Of a stretch of DNA of 64,000 nucleotides, positions 17,902 to 25,286 are shown one piece after another. Each line of letters starts with the position of its first letter. Position 1 is the first letter of the stretch. Origin of the DNA: Methylococcus sp. (GTDB lineage Bacteria > Pseudomonadota > Gammaproteobacteria > Methylococcales > Methylococcaceae); the NCBI GenBank assembly GCA_028688525.1, contig JAQTYA010000001.1:25906-89905 (forward strand), written 5' to 3'. The position numbers and the translations under genes are program-made. The notes beneath the pieces are model-generated. The model made no database searches and was not told where the DNA came from. It worked only from the letters and a program-made list of their open reading frames with translations.

Positions 17902-19013
17902 CCTTGAACACGATCGAAGAAATTATCGAAGACATCCGCCAGGGGCGGATGGTCGTCATCATGGACGACGAGGACCGGGAAAACGAGGGCGATTTGGTGA
18001 TGGCGGCCAGCTACGTGCGACCGGAAGACATCAACTTCATGGCGCGCTACGGCCGCGGCCTGATCTGCCTGACGCTGACCCGCGAGCGCTGCCAGCAGCT
18101 GCGGTTGCCGCTGATGGTGAACGAGAACCGCACGCCGCATTCGACCAATTTCACGGTATCGATCGAAGCTGCCAGCGGGGTGACCACAGGCATCTCGGCC
18201 AGCGATCGCGCCCGCACCATCCAGTGCGCGGTCACCGAGCAGGCCAAGCCCGAGGACCTGGTTCAGCCTGGCCACGTGTTCCCGCTCATGGCCCAGCCCG
18301 GCGGCGTGCTCAACCGCGCCGGCCATACCGAGGCGGGCTGCGATCTGGCGCGACTGGCCGGCACGGTACCGGCGGCGGTGATCGTAGAGATCCTCAACGA
18401 AGACGGCTCGATGGCGCGGCGCGCGGATCTGGAGCGCTTTGCCGAACTGCACGGTCTCAAGATCGGTACCATCGCCGATCTGATCCGCTACCGCATGCAG
18501 AACGAGCAGACGGTGGAACGCATCTGCGAGTGCGATTTCCCGACCGAGTACGGCCGCTTCCGTTTGCATGCTTACCAGGACCGCCTGGACAACAAACTCC
18601 ACCTGGCGCTGACTCTCGGCGATATTTCCGGCGAAGAGCCGGTATTGGTCCGGGTCCACGGGCGCAACCTGCTGACCGATTTGTTCGGCGTGCGCCGGGG
18701 CGAGGTCGGCGTATCGCTGCGTGCGGCGATGCAGCGGATCGCCGACGAGGGGCGGGGCGTGCTGGTGGTGATCCGCAACGAGGAGGACGACCGCTGTCTG
18801 GTCGAGCGCATCCATCACTACCAGATGGAAGACCATGGCGTGGACATCGGCCACCGCGAGGAGCCCGGCGTGGACTGGCGCACTACGGGCACCGGCGCGC
18901 AGATTCTTGCCGACCTGGGGGTCCGGAAATTCCGGGTCCTGGGCGCTCATAAGAAATACCTGGGGCTTTCCGGCTATGGTCTGGAAGTCGTGGACTATGT
19001 AACAACCGACTGA
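17898..19013 (+). CDS. ribB: 3,4-dihydroxy-2-butanone 4-phosphate synthase with degenerate GTP cyclohydrolase II domain
   Basis: Residues about 1-205 are an intact DHBP synthase with [16 protein letters not shown] and [13 protein letters not shown]. The C-terminal half (about 206-371) is related to GTP cyclohydrolase II ([12 protein letters not shown]). However, the zinc cysteines of the family are gone: the HSECLTGD and RCDCG positions read HGRNLLTD and RGEVG. The second domain is therefore probably not a cyclohydrolase, as in the RibBX type described in some proteobacteria. A separate functional ribA should exist elsewhere in the genome. The gene overlaps ribE by 4 nt. Confidence 0.93.
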   Translation: MTLNTIEEIIEDIRQGRMVVIMDDEDRENEGDLVMAASYVRPEDINFMARYGRGLICLTLTRERCQQLRLPLMVNENRTPHSTNFTVSIEAASGVTTGISASDRARTIQCAVTEQAKPEDLVQPGHVFPLMAQPGGVLNRAGHTEAGCDLARLAGTVPAAVIVEILNEDGSMARRADLERFAELHGLKIGTIADLIRYRMQNEQTVERICECDFPTEYGRFRLHAYQDRLDNKLHLALTLGDISGEEPVLVRVHGRNLLTDLFGVRRGEVGVSLRAAMQRIADEGRGVLVVIRNEEDDRCLVERIHHYQMEDHGVDIGHREEPGVDWRTTGTGAQILADLGVRKFRVLGAHKKYLGLSGYGLEVVDYVTTD

Positions 19014-19025
19014 TCGGGAACCGAA

Positions 19026-19505
19026 ATGGCTCATATCAAGACTTTCGAGGGCGGCATGAGCGCCGCCGGCATGCGCGTTTGCCTCGTGGCATCGCGTTTT
19101 AATAGTTTCATCGTGGATCATCTGGTCAGCGGCGCGATCGATATCCTGGTGCGTCACGGCGCTAGCCGGGAAGACATCCACATTGCGAAAACTCCGGGAG
19201 CTTACGAGCTGCCGCTGGCGGTCAAGAAAATCGCCGATTCCGGCCGCTACGACGCGATCATTGCGCTGGGCGCGGTGATCCGCGGGTCCACCCCGCACTT
19301 CGATTACGTTGCAGGCGAATGCGTCAAAGGTTTGGCGACGGTTTCCCTGCAGCACGGTCTGCCGGTCGCCTTCGGCGTGCTAACGGTGGATACCATCGAG
19401 CAGGCGGTGGAACGGGCCGGCACCAAGGCCGGGAACAAGGGCGCCGAGGCGGCCTTGTCCGCGGTCGAAATGGTCAACCTGCTGCGCCAGCTGGAGGCCG
19501 AATGA
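19026..19505 (+). CDS. ribH: 6,7-dimethyl-8-ribityllumazine synthase
   Basis: It condenses 5-amino-6-ribitylaminouracil with [37 protein letters not shown] and [17 protein letters not shown] are canonical. The 159-residue size is normal for the icosahedral or pentameric enzyme. It starts 12 nt after ribB and its stop overlaps the nusB start by 4 nt (ATGA). This completes a four-gene riboflavin set in which only GTP cyclohydrolase II activity is missing. Confidence 0.97.
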   Translation: MAHIKTFEGGMSAAGMRVCLVASRFNSFIVDHLVSGAIDILVRHGASREDIHIAKTPGAYELPLAVKKIADSGRYDAIIALGAVIRGSTPHFDYVAGECVKGLATVSLQHGLPVAFGVLTVDTIEQAVERAGTKAGNKGAEAALSAVEMVNLLRQLEAE

Positions 19506-20098
19506 GCCTTGCGCGGACACTGGCGCGCCGGGCCGCCGTACAAGCCGTTTACCAATGGCAGCTGGCGCGCGACAGCTTGCCGGAAATCGAGCGGCAGTTC
19601 ATCGAGGAACTGCAGCAAACCAAGTCGCTTTATCGTCGCCATACCGGCGGTTTCGAATTGAATCCGGCGGAACGGGACCTGCTCGAAGAGCTGCTGGAAA
19701 AATACGGCCGCTCGCTCGAGTTGGGTGAGGAGGAGGCCGAAGACGAGACGCTGGAGCAGCGGGCCAGCAAATGCCAGATTCCGGACGTGCAAGTCAGCTA
19801 CTTCAAGGAGTTGCTGCACGGCGTCGCCGGCAATCTCGCCTCGCTGGACGCCGCGCTGGGCAAGTACATCGACCGGCCGGTCGAGGAGATCGACCCCGTA
19901 GAGCGTGCGATTTTGCGCATCGGCTGCTACGAATTTCTGCGCCGCCCGGAAACCCCGTACCGGGTCATCCTGAATGAGGCCATCAATCTCGCCAAAGAGT
20001 TTGGCGCGGCCCAGAGCTACCGCTACGTCAACGGTATCCTAGACAAGGTGGCGCACGAGTGCCGAGCGGCGGAAATGGCCGCCCGCCGACGCGGCTGA
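19502..20098 (+). CDS. nusB: Transcription antitermination factor NusB
   Basis: NusB binds boxA with NusE to support antitermination on rRNA operons. The track ORF begins far upstream in a shadow frame. The real start is ATG 19502, overlapping ribH by 4 nt, which gives 198 residues. [27 protein letters not shown] and [15 protein letters not shown] are family landmarks. The protein is longer than E. coli NusB (139) because of an insert (about residues 35-90) rich in charged residues. Such insertions are seen in other gammaproteobacteria, and no frameshift is evident. Confidence 0.94.
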   Translation: MSLARTLARRAAVQAVYQWQLARDSLPEIERQFIEELQQTKSLYRRHTGGFELNPAERDLLEELLEKYGRSLELGEEEAEDETLEQRASKCQIPDVQVSYFKELLHGVAGNLASLDAALGKYIDRPVEEIDPVERAILRIGCYEFLRRPETPYRVILNEAINLAKEFGAAQSYRYVNGILDKVAHECRAAEMAARRRG

Positions 20099-20112
20099 GT
20101 CCTAGGCGCGCC

Positions 20113-21084
20113 ATGCAGGCTGCCGGCGAATTTGAGATCATCGGGCGGTACTTCGCCGGACAGCGAATCGCTCACCGGGAAACCGAGCTAGGCATAGGCG
20201 ACGACTGTGCGGTGCTGAAGTTTGTGGCCGAGACTAGGCTGGCGCTGACTACCGATACTCTGGTCGCCGGTGTGCATTTTTTTTCCGATGCCGATCCCGA
20301 GCGGCTCGGTCACAAGGCGCTGGCGGTCAATCTGAGCGATCTCGCCGCGATGGGCGCCAGGCCGCAGTGGGCTTTGCTGGCATTGACCCTGCCCGAAAGC
20401 GACTCGGAATGGCTGTCCGCCTTCGCTCGGGGATTCTTCCGGTTAGCCGAGCGCTATGGGGTCCAGCTCATCGGCGGCGATACCACGCGCGGCCCCCTGG
20501 CCGTCACCGTGCAGGCTCTGGGCATGCTGGCAGGGAATACGGCGATAGCGCGCTCCGGCGCCCGTCCCGGCGACTCAGTTTATGTGACAGGAAGTCTCGG
20601 CTTGGCCGGACTGGGATTAAAGCTCAAACAGGGAACGGCAAAAGCCTGGGATCGAGCGGCGCTCGACAAGCTGGAAACGCCCGAGCCCCGGGTCGGCTTC
20701 GGCTTGCGCCTGCATGAATTCGCTACCGCCTGTATCGACATTTCGGACGGCTTGGCGGCGGATCTGGGGCATATTCTCGAACAGAGCGGGGTGGCGGCCG
20801 AGGTCGATTGCGAGCTGTTGCCGTTATCGCCCACCGTTCGCGGCTACCTTGCCGACACCGGCGACTGGGATCTGCCACTGAGCGCCGGCGACGATTACGA
20901 GTTGTGCTTCACCGCTCCACCAGGAGCCGACCAAGCCATCCGGCGTGCTGCCGAGGCGACGGGCGTTCCGGTGAGCCGGATCGGTACGATCCTTCCCGGC
21001 TCCGGCCTCAGCCTGCAGCGCGCCGGCCGACCGTTCAGTCTGAGCCGTCCGGGCTATCTGCATTTTTCCGCCGGGGAGGCATGA
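20113..21084 (+). CDS. thiL: Thiamine-monophosphate kinase
   Basis: ThiL phosphorylates thiamine phosphate to thiamine diphosphate. EFEIIGRYFAG, LGIGDDCAVL, LAVNLSDLAAMGA and GGDTTRGP are typical of the family, and ISDGLAADLGHIL lies in the second half. I choose ATG 20113 (MQAAGEFEII) since the upstream part of the track ORF lies inside nusB. This gives 323 residues. Its TGA lies within the start region of pgpA, as usual for nusB-thiL-pgpA in gammaproteobacteria. Confidence 0.95.
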   Translation: MQAAGEFEIIGRYFAGQRIAHRETELGIGDDCAVLKFVAETRLALTTDTLVAGVHFFSDADPERLGHKALAVNLSDLAAMGARPQWALLALTLPESDSEWLSAFARGFFRLAERYGVQLIGGDTTRGPLAVTVQALGMLAGNTAIARSGARPGDSVYVTGSLGLAGLGLKLKQGTAKAWDRAALDKLETPEPRVGFGLRLHEFATACIDISDGLAADLGHILEQSGVAAEVDCELLPLSPTVRGYLADTGDWDLPLSAGDDYELCFTAPPGADQAIRRAAEATGVPVSRIGTILPGSGLSLQRAGRPFSLSRPGYLHFSAGEA

Positions 21085-21086
21085 GG

Positions 21087-21572
21087 ATGGCAGAGCGCCG
21101 CATCGACAGTCGGGTGCTGAGCGATCCCTGGTGCCTGATCGCCGTGGGGTTCGGTTCCGGGCTGGCGCCCAAGGCGCCCGGCACCTTTGGAACCTTGGCC
21201 GCCATCCCGGTTTACCTCGCGTTTTCTTACTTGCCGCCGGCATTTTACACCGCGGGCGTCTTGCTGTTCTTCGCCCTGGGCGTGCCGGCCTGCGGGTGTT
21301 GCGGAAGGATTCTGGGCAAAACCGATCATTCGGCGATCGTGTGGGACGAGGTGGTCGGTTTTCTCGTCACCATGTGGGGCGTTGCGGCCTCATGGCAGAG
21401 CCTCCTGCTGGGCTTCGTCCTGTTCAGATTCTTCGACATCGTCAAGCCCTGGCCGATCCGCGTGATCGACCGCCGCACCCGCGGCGGCTGGGGCGTCATG
21501 CTGGACGACGTCGTCGCCGGCGCGTTTTCTGCCCTGATTTTGCACCTACTCGTCGTTTCACGGACGATTTGA
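21087..21572 (+). CDS. pgpA: Phosphatidylglycerophosphatase A
   Basis: This membrane phosphatase converts phosphatidylglycerol phosphate to phosphatidylglycerol. GLAPKAPGTFGTL, IVWDEVVGF, FRFFDIVKPWPI and MLDDVVAG are the conserved acidic and substrate motifs, with about four hydrophobic helices between them. Two ATGs, 21081 and 21087, are available. GGGGAGG sits 7 nt before 21087 but almost abuts 21081, so I favour 21087 (161 residues). Either choice puts the start within a few bases of the thiL stop (21084). It ends the riboflavin-nusB-thiL operon. Confidence 0.94.
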   Translation: MAERRIDSRVLSDPWCLIAVGFGSGLAPKAPGTFGTLAAIPVYLAFSYLPPAFYTAGVLLFFALGVPACGCCGRILGKTDHSAIVWDEVVGFLVTMWGVAASWQSLLLGFVLFRFFDIVKPWPIRVIDRRTRGGWGVMLDDVVAGAFSALILHLLVVSRTI

Positions 21573-21926
21573 GGCTGGCGGACTGCCGTTCTCGGGTCGA
21601 CCATCGCTATCCCTGCCGTGCCATGGTGCCTTTCTTCATGAAACCTATTCGGAACCGAATGGTCCCGTAGTCGAGAGCGGCTGCGCAGAGGCCGTTCGGT
21701 TTGCCGCGCCGCGGTACGACGGTTAAAGTGCCAAGAACCGGAATCATGGGTAGATGATTCGGGACAATTGGTAGACCGGATATGGATGGGCAGGTAGGGG
21801 ATTTGACTCAATTCGGTATCGGGGAGTAAGTTATTTGCCACAGGCGTATACCGGGTCGCCCGGCGTGCGTCTCTAAGGCTGTCAGAGCCGGCCCGACAAC
21901 AACTCATCTAAAGGGGTAACCACGCC
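21573..21926. other. Intergenic stretch of 354 nt after pgpA
   Basis: No coding region is supported. A candidate sigma70 promoter for the small gene at 21927 lies near its right end. No clear terminator with a T run was seen after pgpA, and no tRNA-like or repeat structure was noticed. Confidence 0.5.
21803..21832 (+). promoter_or_regulatory. Candidate sigma70 promoter for the zinc-ribbon protein gene
   Basis: TTGACT (21803-21808) and TAAGTT (21827-21832) are separated by 18 nt, about 95 nt upstream of the ATG at 21927. The -35 is close to consensus and the -10 is moderate. Confidence 0.4.
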
Positions 21927-22235
21927 ATGTCTAGACGCATTACTAAGGATTGCGACGACAAATCTGCAGGCATCCGTTTTCATATCAGCTCCGCGCGCAT
22001 GTCGATGAACAAAATGAGCTTCGTCGCGTTTCAGCGCTTTTTGGACGATATGGAGCGGTCGATGTACCGGTGTTCGGAATGCGACTGGCGTGGGCGGGGT
22101 AGGGATCTCGTTCCCATGGAGCAGGACTCGAGCGACAGCTATGCCATCGGCTCGGACGCCGAAACCTGGTATGCCTGTCCAAACTGCGAATGCGAAATCG
22201 GCGTTGAAACGCCTCTTATGCGGCCTGCCGACTAG
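21927..22235 (+). CDS. Small zinc-ribbon-like protein, unknown function
   Basis: This 102-residue protein has two cysteine pairs, CSEC (near 49) and CPNCEC (near 85). The spacing could bind one zinc ion as a rubredoxin-like knuckle or ribbon. The N-terminal half is basic and helical. An AAGGGG sequence about 10 nt before the ATG could be the ribosome binding site. I do not recognise a family. It stands alone between pgpA and another small gene, with its own candidate promoter. It could be regulatory or nucleic-acid binding, but this is only suggested by the ribbon. Confidence 0.55.
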   Translation: MSRRITKDCDDKSAGIRFHISSARMSMNKMSFVAFQRFLDDMERSMYRCSECDWRGRGRDLVPMEQDSSDSYAIGSDAETWYACPNCECEIGVETPLMRPAD

Positions 22236-22557
22236 GCTGCGACTGCGGGGGGCCTGTGCCGTTCTCCACGGCTTTGGCGTCCCGCCTTGTCTACCGCTTC
22301 GTTTTCTTCTTGCGCACACCGCTTGCCCGTGGGCTGTGTCCGGCACGTCTTCTCCTGTTGTGTTAAATCACACAAGACAACTTCCCCGATGGTTGAGGAT
22401 GGTTGTGAGGCATCAGGTAATTCAAAGGGATATATCTTCAATGCGGCGCGGCTTGAAGTTTGCATCATCGGCGGGCCGGAGCACCCTCCGGCAATAGCGA
22501 ATCTTGTGATCCCAAGGCGCTTAATTCCTGAGAATGAAAATAATGAGGCATAAAAAG
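22236..22557. other. Intergenic stretch of 322 nt with two inverted repeats
   Basis: No gene is supported. The stretch holds an operator-like dyad at 22358-22375 and a 7-bp GC hairpin at 22475-22492 (GCCGGAG, CACC, CTCCGGC). The sequence here is locally more AT-rich than the surrounding genes. Confidence 0.45.
22358..22375. promoter_or_regulatory. Operator-like dyad, TTGTGT-N6-ACACAA
   Basis: TTGTGT (22358-22363) and ACACAA (22370-22375) are perfect inverted repeats. Read as TGTGT-TAAA-TCACA, the spacing is like FNR-family sites rather than CRP sites. It lies 183 nt upstream of the preferred start at 22558. The regulator is not identifiable. Confidence 0.35.
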
Positions 22558-22965
22558 ATGATGAAGAAGCTGCTGCTTGTCGCCGTACCCGCCGTATTGT
22601 TCAGCACGCAACTCCAGGCTGGTTGCAAAACCAGTGACTTGCAGGGCAACTGGGTGTTCTATCAAGCCGGGATGAGCCAGATGGAAGGCTTCCACACTGG
22701 GCGCTGTGACGTCACTTTTACCAACAAAGGCAGAGACTCGTCGGCCGACTGCGAGATGAATATGATGGATGGGTCCGTAATGAATTTTAAAATGACGGGG
22801 ACCGCAGTCATAGATCCAACATTTTGTCGATTCACAATCGAGTTCGCATTCACTGGCGGCACGGCGACTTGGGATGCCCAGCTTAATAAGAATAAAAACT
22901 CCTTCAGCGGGGACTGGAAAAACAGCTGGGGAACGATTGGAACTACAAATGGTGTTAAGCGTTAA
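22558..22965 (+). CDS. Small exported cysteine-containing protein, unknown function
   Basis: The protein begins with a clear signal peptide (MMKKLLLVAVPAVLFSTQLQA) and a predicted cut before GCK. The mature part of about 115 residues has four cysteines, which could form two disulfides in the periplasm. LQGNWVFYQAG and repeated beta-type segments suggest a small beta-barrel of the lipocalin-like kind, but I do not recognise a family. Several ATGs exist. I prefer 22558 because GAGG lies 9 nt upstream, whereas the track start at 22534 adds a charged leader. A hairpin at 23071-23096 probably terminates it. Its codon use looks more AT-rich than its neighbours. Confidence 0.55.
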   Translation: MMKKLLLVAVPAVLFSTQLQAGCKTSDLQGNWVFYQAGMSQMEGFHTGRCDVTFTNKGRDSSADCEMNMMDGSVMNFKMTGTAVIDPTFCRFTIEFAFTGGTATWDAQLNKNKNSFSGDWKNSWGTIGTTNGVKR

Positions 22966-22990
22966 GACCGGTTTCTACCTCGCAGCGAAT

Positions 22991-23024
22991 TCGAACTGGA
23001 AGATCGGTTGACATTCCGGTTCGA
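22991..23024. repeat. Imperfect inverted repeat downstream of the exported protein gene
   Basis: TCGAACTGGAA (22991-23001) can pair with TTCCGGTTCGA (23014-23024) through 11 bp with one G-U pair and a 12-nt loop. No T run follows. It could protect the 3' end of the transcript. Confidence 0.35.
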
Positions 23025-23070
23025 GGTGGATTCTTGATCCAGTAGCTATTTGGAGGGTGGTCTTTCCACG

Positions 23071-23096
23071 GGCGGCCTTGATTTAGAGAGGCCGCC
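23071..23096 (+). terminator. Rho-independent-like terminator
   Basis: GGCGGCC (23071-23077) pairs with GGCCGCC (23090-23096) and is followed by ACAATTTT. It lies between the exported protein gene and the convergent GGDEF-EAL gene, 106 nt after the stop. Confidence 0.5.
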
Positions 23097-23138
23097 ACAA
23101 TTTTCCAATGCGAATCCCATGGAAGGGGTTTAGTTCCA

Positions 23139-25061
23139 TTAACGCAGCTTATCGCTGTGAGTGATAAGCCCGGCGATTTCTTTAGCCGGCAAAGGTTTTG
23201 CGATCAGGTAGCCTTGAATCGCATCGCATCCGGCTTCTTGCAGAAAGTTTTTCTGCGCTACGGTTTCGACGCCTTCGGCGACGATTTTGAGCCCCAAACT
23301 GTGTCCTAGCGCGATGATCCCGTCGCAAATTTTAGCGTCGCCTTCGTCAGTTTCGATGTCCTTGACGAACGAGCGGTCTATTTTCAGGCACTGGATCGGC
23401 AGTAGCTTGAGCCGGCCCAGAGAGGAATAACCGGTACCGAAATCGTCGATGGAAAGGGTGATGCCGTAATCTCGGAGCGATTTCAGCAGGGCCTGGACCT
23501 GACCCAGATTTTCCATGAGGGCAGACTCGGTGATCTCGAGCTCTAGATCGGAACCGGACAAGCCATGGCGTTTGACGATCGCGTCCAAGGCGTCGCAAAA
23601 CGTTTCGTCCTGCAACTGCATGACTGAGACGTTGACGGCCATGCGTAAGCCGTCGATGCCGCCGTCGCGCCAAGTCCGCAGCTGTAGGCAGGCCTGATCG
23701 AGTACCCATAAGCCCAAGGGCAAGATGAGTTTCGTTTCTTCCGCTACGGGGATGAACCTGTCTGGGGTGATTTGGCCGAGTGCCGGATGGTGCCAGCGCA
23801 GCAAAGCTTCGACGCTGCAGATCGCACCTGTGGCCATATCGATTTGGGGCTGGTAGAGGAGCTTGAATCCTCCGTGCTTCAGCGATTCCCGCAGGCCGTT
23901 TTCGATCTCGACGCGTTCCCGCACGCCGGCGTTGATGGCGTGGCTGAATAGTTGGTAGGTATTGCGTCCTCGTGACTTCGCGTGATACATCGCGGCGTCA
24001 GCGTGCTTCATCAAAGCTTCCGCGCTACGGCCGTGCGTGGGAAAAACCGCAATGCCGATGCTGGCGCAGGAATGAAGCTGATAATCTTCAACGCGGTAGG
24101 GCCGGCAGAGGTTTTCGAGCAGGAGCTCGGCCGTCGCTGCCGCTACGGTGCCTATATCCTCGCCCTCCATGACAATGATGAACTCGTCGCCGCCGAGGCG
24201 CCCGACGACATGATTGCCGTGCACGTTTTCTGTCAGCCTGCGGGCGACCTGTTCCAACAATGCGTCGCCGATGCGATGGCCGAGGGTGTCGTTGATCCGC
24301 TTGAAGTTGTCCAGGTCGATGAACATCACTGCGACCTGTTTTTGGTCGCGGTGCGCGAATTTGACCGCTTCTTCCAGGCGTCCGTGCAGGAAAATTCTGT
24401 TGGGCAAGCTGGTTAGCGGATCGTGGTGTGCCAAGTGCTTGATTCTGTCTTCAGCTTCCCGGCGTTGGGTGATATCGCGAAACGCCCCGTGGACATAGTG
24501 GCGTCCGTCTATTTCGAAGGCGCTCCCGCTGACCTCAACCGGGACGAGGCTTCCGTCGGCGCGTTTCAGCTGCAGTTCGATGGTGCCGGATTCCCCATCC
24601 AGCATGCGGCTGATGAAATCGGCTTCATGCGATCGCGCGTCTTGCGGGGTGTCGTATAGGTTGCTCAGGTGGCGGCCGAGGATGCTGTTGCGAGGCATAT
24701 CGAGCAAAATCTCGGCTTGTCGGTTGCAGTCCACCAAGGTACCGGTTTCGGTATCGGTGACGAGAATGGCGTCGCTAGCGACTTCGATCAGAGTGCGGTA
24801 GCGCCGTTCGCTGGCGCGCAGCGTGAGGTTTTTGGCGATTTCTTCCTGGCGGCTCCGTTCCAGGTCCACCATCTTCATGATACCGGCAACCATGATGCCG
24901 GAAACCAACAACGCGGCCACCATGCCAGTAGCGAGGTAGTCGTAGGTGACCTCCCCTTTGAGGAGTAAATCCATGGCCACGGTGATGACTTCCGACATCA
25001 CTACGGAGGCTATGATCCCGGCAAGCCAAAGATATTTTCCGAGCAATATGATCAACGTCAC
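23139..25061 (-). CDS. Membrane PAS-GGDEF-EAL cyclic-di-GMP protein
   Basis: Two hydrophobic helices at residues about 5-25 and 42-63 anchor the protein. A PAS domain (about 85-205) precedes a GGDEF domain with intact GGDEF near 290 and an EAL domain with EALLRW near 415. DDFGTGYSSL and LKIDRSFVKDI in the EAL part suggest a phosphodiesterase-competent site. Both synthesis and breakdown of cyclic di-GMP are therefore possible, and the net activity cannot be predicted. The protein has 640 residues. It is the second gene after the polyketide synthase on the minus strand, separated from it by a hairpin, so it is probably transcribed independently. Confidence 0.92.
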   Translation of the reverse strand: MTLIILLGKYLWLAGIIASVVMSEVITVAMDLLLKGEVTYDYLATGMVAALLVSGIMVAGIMKMVDLERSRQEEIAKNLTLRASERRYRTLIEVASDAILVTDTETGTLVDCNRQAEILLDMPRNSILGRHLSNLYDTPQDARSHEADFISRMLDGESGTIELQLKRADGSLVPVEVSGSAFEIDGRHYVHGAFRDITQRREAEDRIKHLAHHDPLTSLPNRIFLHGRLEEAVKFAHRDQKQVAVMFIDLDNFKRINDTLGHRIGDALLEQVARRLTENVHGNHVVGRLGGDEFIIVMEGEDIGTVAAATAELLLENLCRPYRVEDYQLHSCASIGIAVFPTHGRSAEALMKHADAAMYHAKSRGRNTYQLFSHAINAGVRERVEIENGLRESLKHGGFKLLYQPQIDMATGAICSVEALLRWHHPALGQITPDRFIPVAEETKLILPLGLWVLDQACLQLRTWRDGGIDGLRMAVNVSVMQLQDETFCDALDAIVKRHGLSGSDLELEITESALMENLGQVQALLKSLRDYGITLSIDDFGTGYSSLGRLKLLPIQCLKIDRSFVKDIETDEGDAKICDGIIALGHSLGLKIVAEGVETVAQKNFLQEAGCDAIQGYLIAKPLPAKEIAGLITHSDKLR

Positions 25062-25236
25062 CCTGGGCCCCCAATGAGATTCGGGCTCTCAAGCCCCTGC
25101 TCCGCAATGTATTTGCCGGTTGGCACCGCCAGCCGTGCCAAGCAGGGTCTTATTGTAGCTTCATCCAGGCTTGTGTCGATTCCCGTTGCCGGTGCTTTCG
25201 GGCGGCCGCTGACGTATACGCCCCCCATTCGAAGGA

Positions 25237-25271
25237 ACTTCCAGCCCCCCTTTTTCATGGGGGCTGGAAGT
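25237..25271 (-). terminator. Strong hairpin after the polyketide synthase gene
   Basis: ACTTCCAGCCCCC (25237-25249) and GGGGGCTGGAAGT (25259-25271) form a 13-bp perfect stem, 16 nt after the PKS stop on the minus strand. The downstream minus-strand sequence TCCTTCG has only a weak T content, so the type of termination is uncertain. Confidence 0.5.
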
Positions 25272-25286
25272 CGTTGCCGGGAGTCG

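Noticed and set aside
17805-19355. 516-residue minus-strand ORF
   Set aside because: Antisense to ribE, ribB and ribH, all of which have intact family motifs.
22358-22375. CRP binding site
   Set aside because: The TGTGT/TCACA halves are separated by 4 nt rather than 6, so it is listed only as an operator-like dyad.
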